From NCBI GenBank assembly GCA_963790545.1, contig CAWBPA010000009.1:1-46499 (forward strand): 46,499 nt of DNA. Direction: 5' to 3'. The position numbers and the translations under genes were made by a program. The DNA is from DATBJG01 sp963790545 (GTDB lineage: Bacteria > Acidobacteriota > Vicinamibacteria > Vicinamibacterales > JAMQPK01). Below are positions 23,901 through 32,335 of this stretch, piece after piece (the stretch's first letter is position 1; each line of letters starts with the position of its first letter). The notes beneath the pieces were generated by a model, which saw only the letters and a list, made by a program, of their open reading frames with translations, was not told where the DNA came from and searched no databases.

Positions 23901-24003
23901 CAAATCCCTCGAAAGAGTCTGGCTGGAGAAAAAGGCGCGAGGTAACAAAGTCTAGCAGAGCCGCTCGCGTGGAGGCAACTGCCAGGCGAAAATCCGCCAG
24001 TAT

Positions 24004-25404
24004 TTACGTGCTGGAAACCACACGCCCCGCCCGACCTGTCAGCCAGGCCCTGGCTTCTTTCAGCGCCGCGGCTACTCGGTCCGGGTGTGTCGACTGGGGT
24101 GTCCGGCGCGCCCTGACCGACGCCTGAGGGGTCACGACCTGCCGGATCTTTTCGTCAAACAGCTCGTTGAAGCCACGCCATTCTGACAGGGTGAGGGAGG
24201 AAAAGTCGCGGCCGTCCGCGACCAACTGCCTCACCATCGCTCCAACGAGCTCGTGAGCCGTTCGGAACGCCATCCCCCGCGCCGTGAGGAAGTCGGCGAC
24301 ATCAGTCGCGAGGAGCAGCCCCGCTGCGGCCCGCGCGGCCGCTTCCCGGTCCAGCTTCAGCGGTCGAATGACCGAGGTCGTGGCTGCAAGCGCGTTGGCG
24401 AGCGTCGCCTCGGCATCGAACGTGGCTTCTTTGTCTTCCTGCAAATCCTTGTCGTACCCGCTGGGAAGACCCTTCATCGTCGCCAGCCAGCCCGTGAGAT
24501 GACCGATCGTTCGGCCGGTCTTGCCTCTCACCAGCTCGAGGGGATCCGGATTCTTCTTTTGAGGCATCATGCTGCTGCCCGTGCTCGACGCATCCGCGAG
24601 CGTGAAAAACCCGAACTCCTCGCTACTGAACACGATCAGATCCTCGGCCAGTCGACTGAGATGAACCATGGCCAGCGCGCACCCATGCAGAAACGTCGAC
24701 ACGAAGTCGCGATCAGACGATGCGTCGAGGCTGTTGGATACCACGCGGGTAAAGCCCAGCCTGCGTGCCAGCCGCGCGGTGTCGACGGGGTATCCGGTGC
24801 CGGCCACGGCACCGGATCCAAGGGGCATCGCGTCGGCTTCCGCCGAGGCCGCGTCCAGACGGGCATGATCGCGCCGCAATGCTGCCACGTGGGCGAGGAA
24901 AAAATGAGCCACGAGCACCGGCATGGCGCGGCGGAGATGCGTGTACGACGGCATGACCGCGTCGCCGGAGCGCTCGGCGGCGTCGAGCAAGGCGCTGATC
25001 AACTCTTCGAGCGCCTGCTGGAGGAGCGGGACGCGGCGGCGAAGGTACAGCCGCAGGTCGAGCGAGACCTGCTCGTTTCTGGAGCGTCCTGTATGCAAGC
25101 GCTTGCCGGCGTCGCCCACCAACGCCACCAGCTGGCGTTCGACGAAGGCGTGCACGTCCTCGTCGGGGCCCGAGACAAAGGACGGATCGCTCCGCCCCCG
25201 ATCGCGGATAGCGGTGAGGCCGGACGACAGCGTGCGGCCCTCTTCCTCGCTCAGGACGCCGGCGTGAGACAGCGCTTCGACCCACGCGAGGCTTCCCGTC
25301 ACGTCGTCTTCGAACAGCTGACGATCGAACGGGAACGACACGCCGAACTGAAAGGCGGCCGGATCGGGATCCCCCTCGAACCGCCCGGACCACAGGTTCG
25401 TCAC
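24004..25404 (-). CDS. argH: Argininosuccinate lyase
   Basis: This enzyme splits argininosuccinate into arginine and fumarate, the last step of arginine synthesis. The 466 residues contain the fumarase-superfamily signature GSSMMPQKKNPD, the N-terminal LWSGRFEGDPD, HTGRSRNEQVSLD and SYTHLRRAMPV. The start is GTG 25404, 5 nt after the argG stop, so argR-argG-argH form one unit on this strand. Length and motifs indicate an active enzyme. Confidence 0.95.
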   Translation of the reverse strand: MTNLWSGRFEGDPDPAAFQFGVSFPFDRQLFEDDVTGSLAWVEALSHAGVLSEEEGRTLSSGLTAIRDRGRSDPSFVSGPDEDVHAFVERQLVALVGDAGKRLHTGRSRNEQVSLDLRLYLRRRVPLLQQALEELISALLDAAERSGDAVMPSYTHLRRAMPVLVAHFFLAHVAALRRDHARLDAASAEADAMPLGSGAVAGTGYPVDTARLARRLGFTRVVSNSLDASSDRDFVSTFLHGCALAMVHLSRLAEDLIVFSSEEFGFFTLADASSTGSSMMPQKKNPDPLELVRGKTGRTIGHLTGWLATMKGLPSGYDKDLQEDKEATFDAEATLANALAATTSVIRPLKLDREAAARAAAGLLLATDVADFLTARGMAFRTAHELVGAMVRQLVADGRDFSSLTLSEWRGFNELFDEKIRQVVTPQASVRARRTPQSTHPDRVAAALKEARAWLTGRAGRVVSST

Positions 25405-25409
25405 GTCAC

Positions 25410-26705
25410 TCAGCCCTTGACGTTGCTCGGGGTGACCGCCCCCTCGACGTTGCTCGGGGCGAACCCCTCGACTTTGCTCGGGGCCAGCGGGGGACGCTTT
25501 TCTTCGGACTGCATCGCACGCCCCTTACGCGCGGCGATCTCGACCGGCAGGCCCCAGATCTTGATGAAGCCTTCGGCAGCCGTATGGTCGAAGAGATCAC
25601 CCGCCTCGTAAGTGGCCAGGCCCTGGTCGTACAGAGAGAGGGGCGACTTCCGACCAACTACGCGGCAATCCCCCTTGAACAGCTTGAGGCGCACGGTTCC
25701 AACCACACGCTGCTGAACGTTCCGCACGAACGCGTCAATCGCCTCTCGCGTCTGGGTAAACCAGAGTCCGTTGTAGACCAGGTCCGCGTAGACCTGTGAG
25801 AGCTGCCGCTTCAGCCGCTGGAGGTCCCGGGGAATCACCATGTTCTCGAGCTCGCGGTGTGCCGTATGAAGAACGACGGCGGCCGGGGCTTCGTAGATTT
25901 CCCTCGACTTGATGCCGACGAGCCGGTTTTCAAGCATGTCAATGCGGCCGACCCCGTGAGCACCCGCAATGGTTTCGAGGCTTCCAATGAGCTCGGCAAA
26001 GGGCATGGCCACGCCGTTGACGTGGGTGGGCACCCCTCGTGCGAACTCGATTTCGACGTACGCGGGAACATCCGGCGCATCGGCCGGCGATTTCGTCAGC
26101 GCATAGATCTCCTCGGGCGGTTCAGCCCAGGGATCCTCCAGGACACCGCATTCAATCGAACGGCCCCACAGGTTCTCGTCGGTGCTGTACGGACTGGCCT
26201 TGGTCGCCGGCACCGGAATACCGCGCTGGCGGGCGTACTCGATTTCATCGGGCCGCGACATGTTCCACACGCGTGCCGGCGCGATCACCCGGATCTTCGG
26301 GTTGAGCGCCCGAGCGGACACATCGATCCGGACCTGATCGTTGCCCTTGCCCGTGCATCCGTGTGCAATGGCCGTTGCCTGCTCCATCTCGGCAATTTCG
26401 ACCAGCTTCTGCGCGATGAGCGGCCGCCCCAGGGAGGTTGCCATCGGATACCGATCCTCATAAATCGCACCAGCCTGAAGTGCCGGCAGGATGTAGTCGC
26501 GGGCGAACTCCTCCCGCACATCGAGTACATGGCAGCGGGATGCGCCTGTGGCCAGCGCGCGCTCGCGAATCTGCTCGAGCTCGCGTCCCTGGCCGAGGTC
26601 CAGGGTGACGGCAATCACTTCCGCCCCGTACCGCTCGGCCAGCCAGGGAATGGCAACCGACGTGTCGAGTCCACCTGAATAGGCCAAAACGATCCGCTCC
26701 TTCAT
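25410..26705 (-). CDS. argG: Argininosuccinate synthase with a repeat-encoded C-terminal extension
   Basis: This enzyme joins citrulline and aspartate with ATP. The ATP pyrophosphatase P-loop AYSGGLDTS is at residues 8-16. IAHGCTGKGNDQVRID, YSTDENLWGRSIECG and SREIYEAPA follow as in ArgG. The usual protein ends about where GRAMQSEEKR stands. Here another ~27 residues (PSKVEGF, PSNVEGA, PSNVKG) are encoded by three tandem repeat units at 25414-25483. The extension is probably harmless. ATG 26705 is 7 bp after the argR stop. Confidence 0.95.
   Translation of the reverse strand: MKERIVLAYSGGLDTSVAIPWLAERYGAEVIAVTLDLGQGRELEQIRERALATGASRCHVLDVREEFARDYILPALQAGAIYEDRYPMATSLGRPLIAQKLVEIAEMEQATAIAHGCTGKGNDQVRIDVSARALNPKIRVIAPARVWNMSRPDEIEYARQRGIPVPATKASPYSTDENLWGRSIECGVLEDPWAEPPEEIYALTKSPADAPDVPAYVEIEFARGVPTHVNGVAMPFAELIGSLETIAGAHGVGRIDMLENRLVGIKSREIYEAPAAVVLHTAHRELENMVIPRDLQRLKRQLSQVYADLVYNGLWFTQTREAIDAFVRNVQQRVVGTVRLKLFKGDCRVVGRKSPLSLYDQGLATYEAGDLFDHTAAEGFIKIWGLPVEIAARKGRAMQSEEKRPPLAPSKVEGFAPSNVEGAVTPSNVKG
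25414..25483. repeat. Three tandem CCCTYGACKTTGCTCGGGG units at the argG 3' end
   Basis: Near-identical 19-bp units lie at 25414-25432, 25441-25459 and 25465-25483, differing at one or two bases. They are read in frame as the last ~27 codons of argG. Each unit starts with CCCT and ends with GGGG, giving weak hairpin potential. Confidence 0.8.
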
Positions 26706-26712
26706 CGCTCCT

Positions 26713-27165
26713 TCACTCCTTCGTTCCGTTTCTCAGTGCTCGTTCGAGGGCCCGTGCCCGTTTCCCGTCACGCGAAATCACGAGGATCGTATCGTCCCCC
26801 GCGAGCGTCCCAACGACGTCGGGGAGCTGAGCGCGATCGATGACCTGGGCCAGCGCGTTGGCCTGCCCCGGACCGGTCCGCACGACCAGGAGCTGCTGAA
26901 CGCGATCGACGAGGGTCGCATACTCGGCCATCGCGCGCTGCAGCGCCACTTCCGCGCTTGGCGGCGCCACCGCTCCCGCCTGCTGCCGCTGATAGGCACT
27001 GTCGGCGGCACGCTTGACCAGGCCCAGGTCACGGATATCACGCGACAACGTGGCCTGTGTGACGTCGAAACCCTGCACGCGCAGGCGGCGGCGCAGCTGC
27101 TCCTGACTGTGAATCGCCTTACGGCCGACCAGATCCAGAATCGCGGCCTGACGTTGTCGCTTCAT
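26713..27165 (-). CDS. argR: Arginine repressor
   Basis: The 150-residue protein is of ArgR length. The N-terminal winged helix shows KRQRQAAILDLVGRKAIHSQEQL and TQATLSRDIRDLGLVK. The C-terminal oligomerisation and arginine-binding part has VVRTGPGQANALAQVID and VGTLAGDDTILVISRD, with the GDDT motif that contacts arginine. It is the first gene of the argR-argG-argH unit, divergent from argC, and should act on the intergenic ARG-box region. Confidence 0.93.
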   Translation of the reverse strand: MKRQRQAAILDLVGRKAIHSQEQLRRRLRVQGFDVTQATLSRDIRDLGLVKRAADSAYQRQQAGAVAPPSAEVALQRAMAEYATLVDRVQQLLVVRTGPGQANALAQVIDRAQLPDVVGTLAGDDTILVISRDGKRARALERALRNGTKE

Positions 27166-27174
27166 ACTTATTCA
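27161..27174 (-). promoter_or_regulatory. Possible ARG box over the argR start
   Basis: On the minus strand the sequence TGAATAAGTATGAA matches the ArgR consensus TGAATWWWWATTCA at about 11 of 14 positions. It overlaps the argR ATG, which would give autorepression. The match is weak and unproven. Confidence 0.35.
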
Positions 27175-27235
27175 CCGCAACGCATCATCATACATAGCTG
27201 ACCGTCGAAAAATCCAGCCCCGCGTGAAAATTTTC

Positions 27236-27269
27236 TTGATTCACGGGACACCCTGTGTATAAATATTCT
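27236..27269 (+). promoter_or_regulatory. argC promoter with overlapping ARG box
   Basis: A TTGATT hexamer (27236-27241), 16-bp spacer and TATAAA (27258-27263) form a good sigma70-type promoter. TGTATAAATATTCT at 27256-27269 matches the ARG-box consensus TGAATWWWWATTCA at 12 of 14 positions and covers the -10. ArgR bound there would block argC transcription. The sites are seen; the function is inferred. Confidence 0.6.
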
Positions 27270-27292
27270 CTTTTACCCAAGGAGCGAAGTCG

Positions 27293-28348
27293 TTGACAGA
27301 GCGGGCGTTCCCAAAAGTCGGCACCTCGGACCGGTCGGCGGTTCTGGCGACGTCCGGACCGGTGCGGGTCGGTGTGGCCGGCGCCACCGGGTTTGCCGGT
27401 CAGGAGCTCGTCCGTCTCATGGCACGTCATCCGTACGCGCGGATTACCGCGGCCATGGCGTCGAGCGCGTCGAGCCCGGCTCGAACGCTGCCAGCGCTCG
27501 ACCGGATCTGGGAGGGCACGATCGTGCCCTTCGATCTTGCGGCGCTCGCCGACGCGACCGACGTCGTCTTTCTCTCGCTCCCCGAGGATGCCGCGGCCGC
27601 CATCGCGCCAGCGCTCATCGATCGAGGCGTGCGCGTCATCGACCTGTCAGGCGCGTTTCGCCTGCGTGACGAAGCCGCGCGGCTGCGTTGGTACCCCAAG
27701 ACGAAGCCGGCCAGTGTGGCTCCGGTCTATGGGCTGACCGAGCGCAATCGAACGGCCCTTCACGACGCCCGGTTCGTCACGTGCCCTGGGTGCTTTCCGA
27801 CTGCCGCCTTGCTGGCACTCGCGCCGCTTGCCGATGCGAAGCTGCTCGCGGGTGAGGTCGTCATCGATGCCAAGTCCGGGATCTCGGGCGCGGGCAAGAC
27901 TCCGAGTGAGCGGACACATTTCTCTGAATGCCATGGGAGCGTTGCTGCATACGGAGTGCTGGGCCACCGGCACACACCGGAAATCGAGCAGGAGCTGGAC
28001 GGTCGGACGGTCACGTTCGTGCCGCATCTCGTGCCTCTCGATCGCGGCATCCTGGAAACCATCTACGCGCGGGTCACGCCGGGTACCACGACAGGCCAGC
28101 TGAACGATGTGATGCAGGCGGCGTGGGCCTCTGCACCCTTCGTGCGCCTGCGCGGCGAGACGCTGCCGGAAATCAAACACGTGGCGTACCCGAATTTCTG
28201 CGACATCGGCTGGCGCCTCGAGGAGCCGACCGGACGCGTCGTGATGGTGTCCTGTCTGGACAACCTCGTGAAGGGTGCGGCCGGCCAGGCTGTGCAGAAT
28301 TTCAACGTCATGCTCGGTTTCGACGAGCGGGCGGGGTTGCTGGCGTGA
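27293..28348 (+). CDS. argC: N-acetyl-gamma-glutamyl-phosphate reductase
   Basis: This enzyme reduces N-acetylglutamyl phosphate with NADPH. The 351 residues show the nucleotide fold GVAGATGFAGQELVRL, the catalytic Cys in VTCPGCFPTAALLAL and the KSGISGAG and HRHTPEIEQEL segments. The start is TTG 27293, supported by AAGGAG 8 nt upstream. It heads the argC-argB-argD-argA-like-argJ-argF row, where most genes touch or overlap. Confidence 0.94.
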   Translation: MTERAFPKVGTSDRSAVLATSGPVRVGVAGATGFAGQELVRLMARHPYARITAAMASSASSPARTLPALDRIWEGTIVPFDLAALADATDVVFLSLPEDAAAAIAPALIDRGVRVIDLSGAFRLRDEAARLRWYPKTKPASVAPVYGLTERNRTALHDARFVTCPGCFPTAALLALAPLADAKLLAGEVVIDAKSGISGAGKTPSERTHFSECHGSVAAYGVLGHRHTPEIEQELDGRTVTFVPHLVPLDRGILETIYARVTPGTTTGQLNDVMQAAWASAPFVRLRGETLPEIKHVAYPNFCDIGWRLEEPTGRVVMVSCLDNLVKGAAGQAVQNFNVMLGFDERAGLLA

Positions 28349-28419
28349 GCACGCGCGCGCGATCGCGTCTCTCCAAGGGACGTGGCCGCCGGACCGCGGC
28401 CGGAAGGGCCCCTCGTTCG

Positions 28420-29334
28420 ATGGCCGCGCGAGCGCTCGAGACCAAGCCGATCGTCCTCAAGCTTGGCGGTGAGTTGCTCGAAGACGATGCCGGCATTCAG
28501 GCGGTGGGCAGCGCAATTGCCGGGCTTCAGGGCGGCCACCCCCTCGTCGTCGTCCATGGTGGCGGGAAAGACATTGATGCCGCCCTCGCGCGCGTGGGCA
28601 TCGCCAAGAAGCAGGTCGATGGGTTGCGCATCACCGACGACGCCACGCTCGAAATTGTCGTGTCGGTGCTGGCCGGTTATGTAAACACCCGGTTGGTGGC
28701 GGCAGTGACAGCGGCGGGCGGAGACGGAGTCGGATTGACGGGCGCCGACGGCGCAGTCGGCCTCGTGGAAAAGGCGGCCCGTCATGTTGCCACGACCGGG
28801 GATCACGTCGATTTGGGACGTGTCGGGATTCCGGTCGGTCGACAGGCGCCTCGGCTGATTGCGGATCTTTGTCGCGGCGGGTACACGCCGGTAGTCGCGA
28901 GCGTCGGCATGAGTCGGAGCGGCGAGCTCTACAACGTCAACGCCGATACGTTTGCCGCCCACCTGGCGGGAATGATTGGCGCCCAGCGGCTCGTCATTGC
29001 CGGGAGCACATCGGGGGTCTTGGACGAATCGGGCCGCACGATCCCGTCGCTGGATCTGGAGGGTATCGAACGTCTCATCTCGGCGGGCACTGCCACGGTG
29101 GGCATGATTGCGAAGTTGTCGGCGTGTCGCGAGGCGCTCGTGCACGGCGTTCGGGAAGTGCTCATCGTGAACGGCGGCAATCTGGCGACCTTGACGCAGC
29201 TGGTGCGACAGGGCCCGCGGGCCGTCGTGACCGGTTATACACAGGTGAGACGCAAAGGAGCAGGTGACGTCCGGCTGAAGTCGGACGCTACGACTGCATC
29301 GCGTGAGCCGAGGGTACGTAGCGTCCGGCTTTAG
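28420..29334 (+). CDS. argB: N-acetylglutamate kinase with a REP-encoded C-terminus
   Basis: The kinase phosphorylates N-acetylglutamate. Motifs: VLKLGGELL, VVHGGGKDIDAAL, DGLRITDDATLEIV, YNVNADTFAAHLAG and GGMIAKL-like GMIAKLSACREAL. A GTG at 28345 overlapping the argC stop (GTGA) is an alternative start and adds a basic 25-residue leader; the ATG is used here because the kinase domain begins eight residues later. The last ~24 residues (from about GAGDVRLKSDATT) are encoded by the REPIN-like pair at 29268-29341 and the stop codon lies inside the second hairpin. Confidence 0.92.
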   Translation: MAARALETKPIVLKLGGELLEDDAGIQAVGSAIAGLQGGHPLVVVHGGGKDIDAALARVGIAKKQVDGLRITDDATLEIVVSVLAGYVNTRLVAAVTAAGGDGVGLTGADGAVGLVEKAARHVATTGDHVDLGRVGIPVGRQAPRLIADLCRGGYTPVVASVGMSRSGELYNVNADTFAAHLAGMIGAQRLVIAGSTSGVLDESGRTIPSLDLEGIERLISAGTATVGMIAKLSACREALVHGVREVLIVNGGNLATLTQLVRQGPRAVVTGYTQVRRKGAGDVRLKSDATTASREPRVRSVRL

Positions 29335-29341
29335 CCGGACG
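29268..29341. repeat. REPIN-like pair of GTAGC hairpins at the argB end
   Basis: CGTCCGGCTGAAGTCGGACGCTAC (29268-29291) and GTAGCGTCCGGCTTTAGCCGGACG (29318-29341) are inverted to each other with GTAGC feet inward. They encode the argB C-terminus and lie 7 bp before the argD ATG. The same stems occur at 42199-42282. Confidence 0.75.
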
Positions 29342-29347
29342 TGGGGT

Positions 29348-30562
29348 ATGGAGCTCATGAAAGAGACGGTCCAACAACTCGAAGCGCGCCACGTGGTTTC
29401 CACCTATCGACGGGCACCCATCGTGCTGGTCCGTGGGAAGGGTGTCTTTGCGTACGACGCTGACGGGCGTGAGTATCTCGATCTGATCTCGGGCGTCGGC
29501 GTGGCTGCGTTGGGGCACGCCAACCCCGGTCTGGCGGCCGCGATTGCCGATCAGGCCCAGACCCTGATCCACTGCTCGAATCTGTTTTATCACCCCTTGC
29601 AGGGACAGCTTGCCGAACAGCTGGCGAACCTGTCGGGATTGCCACGCGCGTTCTTCTGCAACAGCGGCACTGAGGCCGTCGAGGCGTGTCTCAAATTTAC
29701 CCGGCGGTATTGGCACACGCGCGGCGCTCGCGAGCGGGTCGAAATCGTTGCCCTCGATGGGTCGTTCCACGGACGGACCTACGGTTCGTTGTCTGTCACG
29801 TCGGATCCGCATTATCGCGATCCGTTCGCCCCCCTGCTCCCTGGCATCACCTTCGTGTCGCCGGACGACCCGGACCGCCTCCTGAGCGCGGTCAGTTCTT
29901 CCACGGCCGCCATCATTCTGGAGCCCATTCAGGGCGAACGTGGCATTCGACCGATTTCCAGGGCGTTTGCTCAGGCAGTGAATGAGGCGTGTGCGAAAAG
30001 CGGCGCGTTGCTGATTGCCGACGAAGTGCAGTGCGGCCTGGGACGGACCGGGAATCCTTTCTACTTTTACACGCTCGGCCTCAAGCCGCAGCTCGTCTCC
30101 ATCGGTAAATCCCTCGGTGCGGGTGTTCCAATCGGTGCGGCGCTCGTACACGAGGACATTGCACGGGCCATCTCGTTTGGCGATCACGGCAGCACCTACG
30201 GCGGCAACCTGCTGGCATGCCGTGCCGGACTCTACTTCGTGGATCAACTCGTCAAGGGTGGCCTGCTCGCCCACATCACACGCGTGGGCAAGCATCTGGA
30301 GTCGCGACTCCGGGCGCTGGCCGATCATCACGCATCCATCGTCGACGTGCGCGGCGTCGGCCTGATGTGGGGCGTCGAGCTCAATGTGGATTCGGGCCCC
30401 GTCGTTGACGAAGCAAGAACGCGAGGCCTTCTCGTCAATCGAACGGGCGGCACCGTCGTGCGACTGTTGCCGCCCCTCGTCATTACTGAAACGGAGATCG
30501 ACCGGGCGATTGACATCCTGGACGTGGCACTCGGCCAGGTGCTGGCGGGGGTGACAACGTGA
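29348..30562 (+). CDS. argD: Acetylornithine aminotransferase
   Basis: This class III PLP aminotransferase forms N-acetylornithine from the semialdehyde and glutamate. The 404 residues contain GTEAVEACLKFTRRYW, EPIQGERGIRP, LIADEVQCGLGRTG and SIGKSLGAGVP with the PLP-binding Lys. ATG 29348 is chosen; ATG 29357 with GGAG at 4 nt is possible. The longer open frame upstream comes from REP DNA. The stop overlaps the start of the next gene (GTGA). Confidence 0.93.
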   Translation: MELMKETVQQLEARHVVSTYRRAPIVLVRGKGVFAYDADGREYLDLISGVGVAALGHANPGLAAAIADQAQTLIHCSNLFYHPLQGQLAEQLANLSGLPRAFFCNSGTEAVEACLKFTRRYWHTRGARERVEIVALDGSFHGRTYGSLSVTSDPHYRDPFAPLLPGITFVSPDDPDRLLSAVSSSTAAIILEPIQGERGIRPISRAFAQAVNEACAKSGALLIADEVQCGLGRTGNPFYFYTLGLKPQLVSIGKSLGAGVPIGAALVHEDIARAISFGDHGSTYGGNLLACRAGLYFVDQLVKGGLLAHITRVGKHLESRLRALADHHASIVDVRGVGLMWGVELNVDSGPVVDEARTRGLLVNRTGGTVVRLLPPLVITETEIDRAIDILDVALGQVLAGVTT

Positions 30563-31107
30563 CGACTGTGACTGAGTTGACCAAAAGAAAACGCCGGCGG
30601 CCTCAGGAGACGGTCATCCGGCCGGCACGCGCCGAAGAGGCGCGGCAGATTCATCGTCTCATCGAGTCACATCTCCAGGAGGGACACCTTCTGCCACGGG
30701 AGCTCGATGAGCTGAAACGCCATATGGGCCGTTTTCTGGTCGCCGCCAAGGGCAAGCGGATCATCGCCTGCGGAGAGTTGGCTCCGTTGAGCCATACACT
30801 GGCCGAGATCCGATCCCTCGTGGTCGACCGCCGCCATCGGGGCTACGGCGTCGGACGGCGCCTGGCCGTGGAGCTGCGACAGCAGGCGCGGCGAGATCTT
30901 TTCGATCGCCTCTGCGCCTTCACCCATCAGCCGGCCTACTTTGCGCGGCTGGGATTCTCGATCGTGCCGCATGTCTGGCTGCCGGAAAAGATGGGCACGG
31001 ATTGCAGTTCCTGCGCGCTCTTTCGTCGGTGCGGGCAGTTTGCCATGCTCGACGACCTCGAGCCGCTCAGGGAATCTCGCGTCCAGAGTGTGACGATCCA
31101 TGTCTGA
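30559..31107 (+). CDS. GNAT acetyltransferase, short ArgA-like N-acetylglutamate synthase
   Basis: The 182-residue GNAT protein has IRPARAEEARQIHRLI, LAEIRSLVVDRRHRGYGVGRRLA (acetyl-CoA pyrophosphate loop) and FTHQPAYFARLGFSIV. The C-terminal LPEKMGTDCSSCALFRRCGQFAM has the Cys-rich ending known from short N-acetylglutamate synthases. Its place between argD and argJ, with overlaps on both sides, strongly supports a role in starting the acetylated arginine pathway. The start is GTG. Confidence 0.82.
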   Translation: MTTVTELTKRKRRRPQETVIRPARAEEARQIHRLIESHLQEGHLLPRELDELKRHMGRFLVAAKGKRIIACGELAPLSHTLAEIRSLVVDRRHRGYGVGRRLAVELRQQARRDLFDRLCAFTHQPAYFARLGFSIVPHVWLPEKMGTDCSSCALFRRCGQFAMLDDLEPLRESRVQSVTIHV

Positions 31108-32335
31108 CTCTGCCTCCACCACCTCAGAATGGCAGATCGAGACCGTTGAGGGCGCTGTCACAGCGCCTGCAGGGTTTCTCGCGGCCGGAGTGTCATGCGG
31201 CATCAAGGCCGCAGGGTTGGACTTTGCTCTGATAGTCCCCGCCGTGACCGCCAGCGCCGCGGGTCTCTTTACGACAAATCTGGCGGTGGCCGCACCCGTC
31301 GTGCTAAGCCGACAGCACTTGAAGGAATCGGGTGGACTGGCCAAAGCGATTGTCGTTAACAGCGGTTGCGCGAACGCGTGCACCGGATCTGACGGTTTCG
31401 AGGTTGCGCGGTCGACGGCGGAGCTCGTGGCTCGCGGCGTCGGATGCACACCCGATCAGGTTCTCGTTGCTTCGACGGGCGTGATTGGCGTTTCGCTGGA
31501 CCTCCAAAAAATCGCCCGAGGCGTCAGCGTGGGCCTCGAAAAGCTGGGGTCAGATGGAGGCCACGACGCGGCATTGGCCATCATGACCACGGACGTGGCC
31601 CCAAAGGAGAAAGCGGTAAGGGTCCAGACGTCTCGAGGGGTGTTTCATGTCGGAGGTATCGCCAAAGGCGCCGGCATGATTGAGCCGATGATGGCCACCA
31701 TGCTGGCGTTTGTGACCTGCGACGCAGCCGTGCCGCCGCCAATCCTGCGGAAAGCCCTTGCCGAGGTCACGGCCGACACGTTCAACGCAATTACCGTGGA
31801 CGGTGAATGCTCCACGAACGATTCCGTGATTGCGCTGGCCAACGGCGCAAGCGGCGTTGAGATCGATGACGGCGGATACCCGGCACTGGTCGAGGGGCTG
31901 CGATCCGTCTGCCAACATCTCGCGGTTGAAATTGTTCGGGGAGGAGAAGGGGCCACCAAGCTGGTCACGATCCGCGTCACCGGCGCCAACAGCCGCGCGG
32001 ACGCGCAACGGGCGGCGCGCACGATCGCGAACTCGCCGCTCGTCAAGACCGCTATTCATGGTGGAGATCCCAACTGGGGCCGGCTCGTTGCGGCGGCCGG
32101 CCGCGCGGGTGTGCCGTTCGATCTCGAGAAAGCGACAATCACTATTGGCACAGTCGAGCTGTTCAGGAACGGACAGCCGTTCGACAGACTCGCACCTCAG
32201 GCAGCCGTTTATCTTCAGGGCAAGGAGATCGCCATTCATGTCGACCTCGGGACCAGGGGAACCCACGAAGCGACGATGTGGACCTGCGACTTCAGCGCGG
32301 AATACGTGAGAATCAACGCGGACTATCGAACATGA
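31100..32335 (+). CDS. argJ: Bifunctional ornithine acetyltransferase / N-acetylglutamate synthase
   Basis: ArgJ transfers acetyl from N-acetylornithine to glutamate. The 411 residues include GVSCGIKAAGLDFALIV, VVNSGCANACTG, and the autocleavage site in IEPMMATMLAFVTCDAAV (nucleophile Thr of ATML). NSPLVKTAIHGGDPNWGRL is typical for the beta chain. It overlaps the upstream GNAT gene by 8 nt and argF by ATGA. With argJ present, the GNAT gene would replenish the acetyl cycle. Confidence 0.94.
   Translation: MSDSASTTSEWQIETVEGAVTAPAGFLAAGVSCGIKAAGLDFALIVPAVTASAAGLFTTNLAVAAPVVLSRQHLKESGGLAKAIVVNSGCANACTGSDGFEVARSTAELVARGVGCTPDQVLVASTGVIGVSLDLQKIARGVSVGLEKLGSDGGHDAALAIMTTDVAPKEKAVRVQTSRGVFHVGGIAKGAGMIEPMMATMLAFVTCDAAVPPPILRKALAEVTADTFNAITVDGECSTNDSVIALANGASGVEIDDGGYPALVEGLRSVCQHLAVEIVRGGEGATKLVTIRVTGANSRADAQRAARTIANSPLVKTAIHGGDPNWGRLVAAAGRAGVPFDLEKATITIGTVELFRNGQPFDRLAPQAAVYLQGKEIAIHVDLGTRGTHEATMWTCDFSAEYVRINADYRT

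Noticed and set aside
24253..25611. 452-codon plus-strand open frame opposite argH and argG
   Set aside because: It is antisense to two clear arginine genes and has compositionally skewed Arg/Gln-rich text; it reflects GC-rich codon use.
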